This document shows, in pieces, positions 1 through 6,211 of a DNA stretch of 13,886 nt; the first letter of the stretch is position 1, and each line of letters begins with the position of its first letter. Position numbers and translations under genes: made by a program. This stretch comes from an uncultured Clostridia bacterium (GTDB taxonomy: Bacteria > Bacillota > Clostridia > Oscillospirales > Acutalibacteraceae): positions 1 through 13,886 of the forward strand of contig CAMFYM010000031.1 of assembly GCA_946002045.1 (NCBI GenBank), given 5' to 3'. The notes under the pieces were generated by a model. The model was not told the DNA's origin and did no database searches. It was given only the letters and a program-made list of their open reading frames with translations.

Positions 1-55
1 TAAGGGCAAATCAGCCAATTTGAACCACGGTTCGGATTACTCTTTATTGCCTAGA
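1..55. other. Unassigned left edge
   Basis: These bases lie downstream of the sugar transferase stop codon. No start codon with a ribosome binding site and no coding stretch that I recognise is present on either strand. A short inverted repeat, GAACC-AC-GGTTC, sits at 22-33, but its loop is too short and it lacks a T-run, so it is not a credible terminator. The neighbouring gene on this side is outside the window. Confidence 0.5.
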
Positions 56-673
56 CTATCTTCTGTGAATTGTTCCCTCTCGGAAGCCCTCCTGCTTAAA
101 GCAAACTCCAACGCTTCTTAAGAGAATTACCAAATCAAGCTTAAGTGACCAGTTGTCACAATAAAGCTTATCAAACTTCATTTTTTTCATAAGTGATATT
201 TCATCACGGCCACTGATTTGTGCCAAGCCTGTCAGCCCCGGTCTGTAACGATATACTCCGTATTCAAGACGAAGTCGGTGTGCCCTCATTTCAGATGAGA
301 TAAGAGGTCTTGGACCCACAAAGCTCATATCACCCTTTAGTATATTCCAAAGCTGTGGCAGCTCATCAAGGCTTGTTTTCCTTAAAAAGCGTCCAACCTT
401 TGTGATGTATTTGTCAGGATTTTCAAGCTGTCCAGTTGCAACATTAGGTGTGTTATTCCTCATTGTTTGGAATTTATAAATTTTAAATGGCTTTCCTCGC
501 CTGCCTCTGCGCTCGTGAGAAAAGAACACGCTTGTGTCGGGAGTAAGCAAATTAGCAATACATATTACCAAAAACAATGGTGAAAGGATTATCAGTGCCG
601 TAAAAGACATCACTATATCAAAAAGTCTTTTGAACTTTGTAGGTGCAAAATATTTTTTAAAAAATCTTTTCAT
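56..673 (-). CDS. Undecaprenyl-phosphate sugar phosphotransferase (bacterial sugar transferase family)
   Basis: This 205-residue protein belongs to the bacterial sugar transferase family (PglC/WcaJ C-terminal type). Such enzymes move a sugar-1-phosphate from a nucleotide sugar to undecaprenyl phosphate, the first membrane step of capsule, exopolysaccharide or glycan synthesis. Visible signatures are KRLFD near residue 15, a single hydrophobic segment at about 17-41 with a Ser-Pro at 31-32 as in the re-entrant membrane helix of the monotopic enzymes, KIYKFQTM (64-71), the SLDELPQLWN block with the Asp103-Glu104 catalytic dyad, KGDMSFVGPRP (113-123) and RPGLTGLAQISGRD (144-157). The length fits the small single-domain form, without the extra N-terminal helices of WbaP-type proteins. 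An AAAGGAT ribosome binding site precedes the ATG. No other glycan gene is in view, so the sugar specificity and pathway cannot be stated. It is transcribed away from the lipoprotein gene. Confidence 0.93.
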   Translation of the reverse strand: MKRFFKKYFAPTKFKRLFDIVMSFTALIILSPLFLVICIANLLTPDTSVFFSHERRGRRGKPFKIYKFQTMRNNTPNVATGQLENPDKYITKVGRFLRKTSLDELPQLWNILKGDMSFVGPRPLISSEMRAHRLRLEYGVYRYRPGLTGLAQISGRDEISLMKKMKFDKLYCDNWSLKLDLVILLRSVGVCFKQEGFREGTIHRR

Positions 674-752
674 AACAAATATCCTTTATTCGTGGTAGGC
701 TGAAAATTCCTGCCAACCGTAAATAATCAATATGATGTATTAAATCCCAATG

Positions 753-781
753 ATTATACCACATATATTCTAAATATGCAA
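753..781 (-). promoter_or_regulatory. Promoter for the sugar transferase gene
   Basis: On the minus strand TTGCAT (776-781) and TATAAT (753-758) are separated by 17 bases. Transcription would start near 746, leaving a leader of about 70 bases. That leader contains an imperfect hairpin between GGTAGGC (694-700) and GCCAACC (712-718), with one mismatch, shortly before the ribosome binding site. The promoter is inferred from sequence alone. Confidence 0.7.
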
Positions 782-807
782 TTTTTTTATAATAATTTTA
801 ATTAGTA

Positions 808-836
808 TTTACAAAAATGTAATTATTATATATAAT
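808..836 (+). promoter_or_regulatory. Promoter for the lipoprotein gene
   Basis: TTTACA (808-813) and TATAAT (831-836) are 17 bases apart in very AT-rich DNA. The predicted start is near 843, only about 20 bases before the ATG, so the leader holds little more than the AGAGGTG ribosome binding site (853-859). It diverges from the sugar transferase promoter, with the two -35 boxes about 26 bases apart, so a regulator binding between them could act on both. Confidence 0.75.
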
Positions 837-864
837 AGTGTAACAATATTTTAGAGGTGCAAAT

Positions 865-1464
865 ATGAAAAAAATAATTAGTATAGTTTTATGCATTGCA
901 TTTATCTGCTTAACTTTTGCAGGATGCTCGGGTCCTAATGCAGATATGACTGAGAAAAATATCACGCAAACCGTTGATGTTGTTGAAGCAGCATTAAAGG
1001 ATTTTGATACTGAAAAGCTGGGCAAATATGTTAATTCCCCCACTCTTTCAATCATCGGCAAGTATGCAAACAAGCACAAGCAATTTCAGGAGCTCGGAAA
1101 GGCTATATTTAAAAATCTTGAAATTGATGTAAAAAGCATTAACATTGACGAAAAAACCGTAACTGTATCTGTTTCAAACAAGGATTTAACAGAGGTTGCG
1201 TCTAACTTTGTAACATCATTAAACGACCAGTACACAGCCTTTCAGCTTATTTCAATGCTTAACGATGAAAGCTTCCTTGATGTAAATCTTGCTCAATTAT
1301 GTGAGGAAATCGACAAGGCTGAAATGATAAGTGAGCCTGTTGAGGTAACATTAACAATTACCCCTAACGGAAAAAATCTTATATTTACCTTTGACGAAAA
1401 GGCAGAAAACTCCGTGTCCGGCGGAGCACTTTCCGAAATAAAAAGGATTTATTCAGGTTCATAA
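865..1464 (+). CDS. Putative secreted lipoprotein of unknown function
   Basis: The 199-residue product starts with a lysine-rich n-region (MKK), a hydrophobic stretch at about 4-19 and a lipobox-like end (LTFAGC), placing the candidate lipidated cysteine at residue 21. Phenylalanine at the -3 position is less usual than leucine. The mature part looks like a soluble alpha/beta domain. Its first half (about 28-85) is helical and charged. It is followed by a strand-like segment (IDVKSINIDEKTVTVSVSN) and later by EPVEVTLTITPNGKNLIFTF, as in small clostridial lipoproteins with NTF2-like folds. I do not recognise a specific family and assign no function. The protein is expected at the outer face of the membrane after Sec export and lipidation. 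AGAGGTG five bases before the ATG supports the start. No terminator separates it from secA, so partial co-transcription is possible. Confidence 0.75.
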   Translation: MKKIISIVLCIAFICLTFAGCSGPNADMTEKNITQTVDVVEAALKDFDTEKLGKYVNSPTLSIIGKYANKHKQFQELGKAIFKNLEIDVKSINIDEKTVTVSVSNKDLTEVASNFVTSLNDQYTAFQLISMLNDESFLDVNLAQLCEEIDKAEMISEPVEVTLTITPNGKNLIFTFDEKAENSVSGGALSEIKRIYSGS

Positions 1465-1482
1465 TTATTTATATAAAATGTA

Positions 1483-1511
1483 GTGACATACAATCTTTTT
1501 TATGATACAAT
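1483..1511 (+). promoter_or_regulatory. Promoter for secA
   Basis: GTGACA (1483-1488) and TACAAT (1506-1511) are separated by 17 bases, close to the sigma-A consensus. This gives secA its own transcription start near 1518, some 27 bases before the ATG, in addition to any read-through from the lipoprotein gene. Confidence 0.65.
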
Positions 1512-1544
1512 GCTATTTGGTATTATTTTTTGAGGTGTAACTTT

Positions 1545-4286
1545 ATGGCAAATAAATTTTTAACAGCAATTTTCGGCGATTACTCCCAAAAGGAAGTAAA
1601 GCGTGTAAAAAAGATTTCCAACAAGGTTCTTGCCCTTGAGGAAAAATATCAAGCTATGACCGATAAAGAGCTCACATCACAAACAGAAATATTGAAGGGT
1701 CGCCTTGCTAACGGCGAAACTCTTGACGATATTTTGCCTGACGCATTTGCAGTATGCCGCGAGGGTGCTTGGCGTGTGCTTGGTATGAAGCACTTTGAGG
1801 TGCAGATTATCGGTGGTATTGTTCTTCACCAAGGCAGAATTGCAGAAATGAAAACAGGTGAAGGTAAAACTCTTGTTGCTACACTCCCTGCTTATTTGAA
1901 TGCACTTACAGGCGAGGGTGTTCACATTGTTACGGTTAATGATTACCTTGCAAAGCGTGACTCTGAGTGGATGGGCAAGCTTTATCGTTTCCTTGGCTTA
2001 GAGGTTGGTCTTATTATTCACGAAAAGACTAACGAACAGAGGAAGCAAGCATACAATGCCGATATTACATACGGCACAAACAACGAAATGGGCTTTGACT
2101 ATCTTCGTGACAATATGGTGCAGTATAAGGAAGAAAAGGTACAGCGTGGACACAAATTTGCCATTGTGGACGAGGTTGACTCAATCCTTATTGATGAGGC
2201 TCGTACTCCACTTATAATTAGTGGTAAGGGTGAACAGTCCACTGACCTTTACAGACAGGCTAATGTTTTTGCAAGAACACTTAAAATGGTTAAGGTTGCA
2301 AAAATGGACGAAAAGCAGGACACAGAGTCAACATACGATGGCGACTATGTAGTTGATGAAAAGGCTAAAACTGCAACTCTTACTCAAGACGGTGTTAAAA
2401 AGGCAGAGGAATTTTTCCATGTTCAAAACCTTATGGAAATGGAAAACTCCACTCTTCTTCACCACATTAACCAAGCAATCAAGGCTAACGGTGTTATGAG
2501 AAGAGATATTGACTATGTTGTTACAGACGGTCAGGTTAAAATCGTTGACGAATTTACAGGTCGTATTATGGAGGGCCGTAGATATAACGAGGGATTACAC
2601 CAGGCTATTGAGGCGAAGGAGGGTGTAAAGGTTGAGCATGAAAGCAAGACCCTTGCAACAATCACCTTCCAAAACTATTTCCGTCTTTACAAAAAGCTTT
2701 CAGGTATGACAGGTACTGCCTCAACAGAATCCAGTGAGTTTTCTGAAATCTACAAGCTTGATGTTGTAGAGATTCCTACAAACAAGCCTCTTGCAAGGAT
2801 TGACCATCCGGATGTTATTTTCCAAACAGAGAATGCTAAATTCAATAACGCAATAGACCAAATCAGAGCCTGTCACGAAAAAGGACAACCGGTGCTTGTT
2901 GGTACAATCAGCATTGAAAAGAGTGAGCATCTTTCAAAGCTTCTTAAAAAAGCAAGAATACCACACAATGTGCTCAATGCTAAAAATCATGAGCGTGAGG
3001 CAGAAATTATTGCACAGGCAGGTAAATTAGGTGCTGTTACAATAGCAACTAATATGGCAGGCCGTGGTACAGATATTATGCTTGGTGGTAACGCAGAATA
3101 CCTTGCTAAGTCGGAAATGAGAAGAATGCAATTTTCCGACGAGCTTATTGCTGAGGCAACAGGCTTTGCAGAAACAGATAATGAAGAAATCCTAAATGCA
3201 AGAAAAACATTCCAAGAGCTTGAGGCAAAGTACAAGGAAGAAATTCAAGAAGAGGCAGACAAGGTTCGTGAGGCAGGTGGCTTGTTCATTCTTGGTACAG
3301 AGCGTCACGACTCTCGCCGTATTGATAACCAGCTTAGAGGTCGTTCCGGCAGACAGGGTGACCCGGGTGAAAGTCAGTTCTATCTCTCCTGCGAGGATGA
3401 CCTTATGCGCCTGTTCGGTGGCGACAGAATGCAGCTTATGATGAGCAGACTTTCTGATGACGAAAATATGCCTGTTCCTTCAAAGATGATTTCAAGAACC
3501 GTTGAATCGGCACAGAAAAAGGTTGAGGGAAGAAACTTCGGTATTCGTAAAAATACACTTCAGTATGACGATGTTATGAATCGTCAAAGACAGCTTATCT
3601 ATCAGCAGAGAGATCAGGTTCTTGACGGAATTGATTTAACAGATAAAATCCTTGCTATGCTTGACACTAACATTGATGAAAATGTTAAGAATTATCTTGC
3701 AGGTGACAACAAGGAAGATTGGAATATTGAAGGTCTTAAGGAAAAATATAAGGGCTGGCTTACTGTTGACGATGACTTTGAGGATGTTGACCTTATGTCA
3801 GTTGACAACACCATAGAGCTTTTAACAGACAGAGGTCACCGTGTTCTTGATGAAAAGAGAGAAATTTTGGGCGATGAAATGTTCCAGGATTTTGAAAGAA
3901 TGGTGCTTTTGAGAAATGTTGATACTCTTTGGATGGATCACATTGACGCAATGGACGATTTGAAGCAGGGCATCGGCCTTAGAGCATATGCACAGCAGGA
4001 CCCTGTTGTTGCATTCCGTATGGAGTCATACGATATGTTCGACGAAATGACTGCATCAATCCGTGAAAACACTGTTCAAATGATGCTTACACTTATGCCG
4101 AGAAGGCGTGAGGATGTTGAGAGAAAGGCTGTAGCAAAGGTAACAGCAACATCAGCAGGTGGCGATGATACAGTAAAGCAGGCACCCGTTCGCAAGGGTA
4201 ACAAGGTTGGTCCAAATGATCCGTGCCCATGTGGTTCAGGCAAGAAATACAAAAAGTGCTGTGGTGCTCCCGGCAAGCAAGACTGA
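1545..4286 (+). CDS. secA: Preprotein translocase ATPase SecA
   Basis: SecA is the motor ATPase that drives unfolded preproteins through the SecYEG channel at the cytoplasmic face of the membrane. The protein has 913 residues from the ATG. The first nucleotide-binding domain shows MKTGEGKT (Walker A, 102-109) and DEVDSILIDEARTPL (209-223). The second carries TNMAGRGTDIMLGGN and LRGRSGRQGDPGESQFYLS. The helical scaffold and wing (FGIRKNTLQYDDVMNRQR) follow. The C-terminus ends in a zinc-binding tail with Cys894, Cys896, Cys905 and Cys906 (CPCG to KKCCG) that in relatives contacts SecB or the ribosome. The usual length is about 800-900, so it is complete. The reading frame extends upstream to a TTG at 1530, but that codon overlaps the GAGGTG ribosome binding site (1532-1537), so the ATG at 1545 is chosen. 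A strong terminator follows. Confidence 0.98.
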   Translation: MANKFLTAIFGDYSQKEVKRVKKISNKVLALEEKYQAMTDKELTSQTEILKGRLANGETLDDILPDAFAVCREGAWRVLGMKHFEVQIIGGIVLHQGRIAEMKTGEGKTLVATLPAYLNALTGEGVHIVTVNDYLAKRDSEWMGKLYRFLGLEVGLIIHEKTNEQRKQAYNADITYGTNNEMGFDYLRDNMVQYKEEKVQRGHKFAIVDEVDSILIDEARTPLIISGKGEQSTDLYRQANVFARTLKMVKVAKMDEKQDTESTYDGDYVVDEKAKTATLTQDGVKKAEEFFHVQNLMEMENSTLLHHINQAIKANGVMRRDIDYVVTDGQVKIVDEFTGRIMEGRRYNEGLHQAIEAKEGVKVEHESKTLATITFQNYFRLYKKLSGMTGTASTESSEFSEIYKLDVVEIPTNKPLARIDHPDVIFQTENAKFNNAIDQIRACHEKGQPVLVGTISIEKSEHLSKLLKKARIPHNVLNAKNHEREAEIIAQAGKLGAVTIATNMAGRGTDIMLGGNAEYLAKSEMRRMQFSDELIAEATGFAETDNEEILNARKTFQELEAKYKEEIQEEADKVREAGGLFILGTERHDSRRIDNQLRGRSGRQGDPGESQFYLSCEDDLMRLFGGDRMQLMMSRLSDDENMPVPSKMISRTVESAQKKVEGRNFGIRKNTLQYDDVMNRQRQLIYQQRDQVLDGIDLTDKILAMLDTNIDENVKNYLAGDNKEDWNIEGLKEKYKGWLTVDDDFEDVDLMSVDNTIELLTDRGHRVLDEKREILGDEMFQDFERMVLLRNVDTLWMDHIDAMDDLKQGIGLRAYAQQDPVVAFRMESYDMFDEMTASIRENTVQMMLTLMPRRREDVERKAVAKVTATSAGGDDTVKQAPVRKGNKVGPNDPCPCGSGKKYKKCCGAPGKQD

Positions 4287-4300
4287 CAAATAGTACAGTA

Positions 4301-4334
4301 AAGCTCCCAAGGAATTAACCTTGGGAGCTTTTTT
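4301..4334 (+). terminator. Intrinsic terminator of secA
   Basis: AAGCTCCCAAGG (4301-4312) pairs perfectly with CCTTGGGAGCTT (4319-4330) around a six-base loop and is followed by a T-run to 4334. It lies 15 bases after the secA stop codon. Confidence 0.93.
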
Positions 4335-4387
4335 ATTACCCCTGAAATAATAACAAAAACTACGAGAGAAAATTTAATATTACACAT

Positions 4388-4418
4388 AAAAAAGCACACG
4401 AATTAAATCGTGTGCTTT
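4388..4418 (-). terminator. Intrinsic terminator of the rpsF-ssb-rpsR operon
   Basis: On the minus strand AAAGCACACGA (4408-4418) pairs with the complementary arm at 4391-4401 around a six-base loop and runs into six T residues (4388-4393). It lies 13 bases beyond the rpsR stop. The T-run is much better on this strand than on the other, so it ends leftward transcription. With the secA terminator it insulates two convergent units. Confidence 0.9.
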
Positions 4419-4431
4419 GTGTTTGAAATTA

Positions 4432-4671
4432 TTAGTCTGCTGTGTAAGGAAGAAGTGCAACGTGTCTTGCTCTTTTGATAGCTGTTGTAAGCTCTCTCTG
4501 GTGCTTTGCACATGTACCTGTTACACGACGAGGAAGAATCTTTGCTCTTTCAGAAACAAATCTCTTGAGTCTTGTAACATCCTTGTAGTCGATTTCTTCA
4601 ACCTTTTCTACACAGAAAACACAAACCTTCTTGCGACCTTTGCGTGGTCCGTTGGCTTTATTATATGCCAT
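4432..4671 (-). CDS. rpsR: 30S ribosomal protein S18
   Basis: This 79-residue protein is the small-subunit protein that pairs with S6 on the 16S rRNA platform. Diagnostic segments are KVEEIDYKDVTRLKRFVSERAKILPRRVTGTCAKHQREL and the ending ARHVALLPYT. Cys17 and Cys20 (CVFC), with Cys54 and His57 (CAKH), form a C-x2-C plus C-x2-H pattern consistent with the zinc-binding form of S18. Metal binding is inferred from the pattern. An AGGAGG ribosome binding site lies in the 15-base gap after ssb. It is the last gene of the operon and is followed by a terminator. The gene is full length. Confidence 0.98.
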   Translation of the reverse strand: MAYNKANGPRKGRKKVCVFCVEKVEEIDYKDVTRLKRFVSERAKILPRRVTGTCAKHQRELTTAIKRARHVALLPYTAD

Positions 4672-4686
4672 AGTTAGTTTCCTCCT

Positions 4687-5118
4687 TTAAAATGGTAAAT
4701 CGTCGTCATCATCAACGATTTCTTCAAAATCTGAATTGTCAGCACTTGCATAGCTTGGTGCAGGCTGTGAGAATGCAGGATTAACTGTTCCGCTTTCTGC
4801 CTTTGAGCCACAGAACGAAACATTGTTAGCAACAACTGAAACTGACTTTCTCTTGTTACCGTCCTTATCGGTAAAGTTCTCTGTTTGTATTGAACCTTCA
4901 ATAGCAATCATTGAACCCTTGTGGAAGTAACGAGAAATAAATTCTGCTGTTTGACGCCAAGCAGTAACATCAATAAAATCTGCACGCCTTTCTTCGCCCT
5001 TTGCCTGATAGTTTCTGTCGCAAGCGACTTGGAATCTTAAAACAGATACACCTGATGGTGTTGTTCTAAGCTCAGGGTCATAGGTTAATCTGCCCATAAG
5101 TACAACAGAGTTAATCAT
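4687..5118 (-). CDS. ssb: Single-stranded DNA-binding protein
   Basis: The 143-residue protein coats single-stranded DNA during replication, recombination and repair. The N-terminal OB fold (about 1-105) begins MINSVVLMGRLTYDPELR and contains RFQVACDRNY, ADFIDVTAWRQTAEF and the GSMIAIEGSIQTENFTDKDG strand-loop. A proline/serine-containing linker follows. The extreme C-terminus is the acidic tip DDDDDLPF (136-143), which docks partner repair and replication proteins. It lies between rpsF and rpsR, the usual arrangement in Firmicutes, with 13 and 15 bases to its neighbours. GGAGGGTGA precedes the ATG. Confidence 0.98.
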   Translation of the reverse strand: MINSVVLMGRLTYDPELRTTPSGVSVLRFQVACDRNYQAKGEERRADFIDVTAWRQTAEFISRYFHKGSMIAIEGSIQTENFTDKDGNKRKSVSVVANNVSFCGSKAESGTVNPAFSQPAPSYASADNSDFEEIVDDDDDLPF

Positions 5119-5131
5119 AATTCACCCTCCA

Positions 5132-5422
5132 TTACTCGCCTTTAGCGACAATAAGTGAACGAAGAACACCGTCTGTGATGTTGATTACACGGTCAAGCTC
5201 TGCAGGGAATGTTTCGTCACAAGCAAAATTAACAACCATGTAATAGCCCTCGTTCTCGTAGTTGATTGGATAAGCCAGCTTGCGCTTGCCCCATGTTTCA
5301 ACTTCGCCAAGAGTGCCATTTTTGCTGATGAGGTCAGTGAACTTTTCTCTGAGTCTCTCAACATTCTCTTCTCCGTTTGCAAGAGAGAAAACTAATACGA
5401 TTTCGTAATTCTTTAATGCCAT
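5132..5422 (-). CDS. rpsF: 30S ribosomal protein S6
   Basis: This 96-residue protein is the S18 partner on the small ribosomal subunit. Family features are the opening NYEIVLVFS, the GTLGEVETWGKRKLAYPINYENEGYYMVVNF block, and VINITDGVLRSLIV near the end. AAAAGGAGGTG lies before the ATG, which agrees with the family's start. It is the first gene of the rpsF-ssb-rpsR operon, behind its own promoter. In bacteria where it has been studied, the S6:S18 complex represses this operon through its leader mRNA. Whether that holds here is discussed under the leader. Confidence 0.98.
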   Translation of the reverse strand: MALKNYEIVLVFSLANGEENVERLREKFTDLISKNGTLGEVETWGKRKLAYPINYENEGYYMVVNFACDETFPAELDRVINITDGVLRSLIVAKGE

Positions 5423-5449
5423 TCTTCAGCACCTCCTTTTGGTCTTTTG

Positions 5450-5494
5450 GCCTATGCTTTTGCATAAGCAAGGATTGCCCTTGATTTCAAAGGC
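5450..5494 (-). promoter_or_regulatory. rpsF leader with tandem and alternative hairpins
   Basis: Reading the minus strand from the predicted start, hairpin 1 pairs GCCUUUG (5494-5488) with CAAGGGC (5483-5477) over an AAAU loop. Hairpin 2 pairs GCUUAUGC (5469-5462) with GCAUAGGC (5457-5450) over an AAAA loop, with one G-U pair. An alternative hairpin joins CAAGG (5483-5479) to CCUUG (5473-5469) and excludes both. A further helix, CAUAAGC (5499-5493) with GCUUAUG (5469-5463), would form only in transcripts begun further upstream. The position fits a leader controlled by S6:S18, but I see no CCG triplet, the hallmark of the described S6:S18 site. Pairings were worked out by eye. Confidence 0.45.
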
Positions 5495-5500
5495 TTATGT

Positions 5501-5529
5501 ATTATATCAAATAGTATGTGGCTTGTCAA
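5501..5529 (-). promoter_or_regulatory. Promoter of the rpsF-ssb-rpsR operon
   Basis: On the minus strand a perfect TTGACA (5524-5529) and a perfect TATAAT (5501-5506) are separated by exactly 17 bases. This is a full sigma-A consensus, as expected for a strongly expressed ribosomal protein operon. AT-rich DNA upstream may act as an UP element. Transcription should begin near 5494, giving a leader of about 70 bases. Confidence 0.88.
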
Positions 5530-5548
5530 TAAATTTATTAACAAAACC

Positions 5549-6211
5549 TTATACATATTTAATTACATCAAAAATATTATCAATAGTAGGTATATTTGGA
5601 TTAAGCTGTTGGTCCTTAAACCATCCGTAATTCATACGAATAACGCCCATACCCGATTGCAATGCACCCTGAATATCGTTAACAGGGTGGTCACCCACAT
5701 AAATACACTGACTTGTATTGAGTCCTAATTTTTCTGCCGTGTAGGTGAAAATTGCAGGGTCAGGCTTGTGGATACCGATGTCGCCACTGACAACCACAAT
5801 ATCGCAAAGGTCACGAAGTCCACTTGTGTCCATCTTATGATTTTGCAAATATGACGGACCGTTAGTAATAACTCCTACTAAATATCCCCTGCTTTTCAGC
5901 TCACAAAGCAGCTGCCTTGACTCAGGAAAAACTACATTATAGTCACCGAATTTTGTGTCATAATGCTCTGCAAGAATTTTGCTTGACGGAGCGTCTGTCC
6001 AGCTCCAAAGGTCAATTAGTCCCTGACACCATTGCTCCCTATTAACATAACCACCATTGCCGGTAACTCTCATATCCTCTTTTCTTTTTTCTGCCTCCTG
6101 TGCTGAAATGCTTGGACAAAAATCAGCAATAAAGGCATCCATATATTTTTCAAAGGCAGCAGTTCTGTCCTGCAGAGTTTCGTCAAAATCAAATAATACT
6201 GCTTTTATCAT
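5549..6211 (-). CDS. HAD-superfamily phosphatase (subfamily IA)
   Basis: This 220-residue haloacid dehalogenase-type hydrolase has all four motifs. They are DFDET with nucleophile Asp8 and acid/base Asp10, VITNG with Thr116, Lys149 in GIHKPDPAIF, and GDHPVND (173-179) with the metal-binding acidic residues. A helical cap lies at about 15-90. The layout is close to YjjG-like nucleotidases and phosphoglycolate phosphatase-like enzymes, but the substrate cannot be read from sequence. Its ATG lies 23 bases inside the end of ribF with no clear ribosome binding site, so translation is probably coupled to RibF. This suggests, without proving, a role in flavin nucleotide or general phosphate-ester metabolism. 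It ends the long operon, and no terminator is seen before the rpsF promoter. Confidence 0.88.
   Translation of the reverse strand: MIKAVLFDFDETLQDRTAAFEKYMDAFIADFCPSISAQEAEKRKEDMRVTGNGGYVNREQWCQGLIDLWSWTDAPSSKILAEHYDTKFGDYNVVFPESRQLLCELKSRGYLVGVITNGPSYLQNHKMDTSGLRDLCDIVVVSGDIGIHKPDPAIFTYTAEKLGLNTSQCIYVGDHPVNDIQGALQSGMGVIRMNYGWFKDQQLNPNIPTIDNIFDVIKYV

Noticed and set aside
22..33. Inverted repeat GAACC-AC-GGTTC as terminator of the sugar transferase gene
   Set aside because: A two-base loop and no T-run make it a poor terminator. The true end of this transcript is probably outside the window.
798..1079. Minus-strand open frame of 93 codons across the lipoprotein start
   Set aside because: It runs through the AT-rich promoter region and antisense to a gene with a good promoter, ribosome binding site and signal peptide. 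No family features are seen.
1530..1544. TTG start giving SecA five extra residues
   Set aside because: The TTG overlaps the GAGGTG ribosome binding site. The ATG at 1545 has correct spacing and matches the family's N-terminus.
3196..3441. Second plus-strand frame inside secA
   Set aside because: It lies within the conserved SecA motor region in a shifted frame, with no features of its own.
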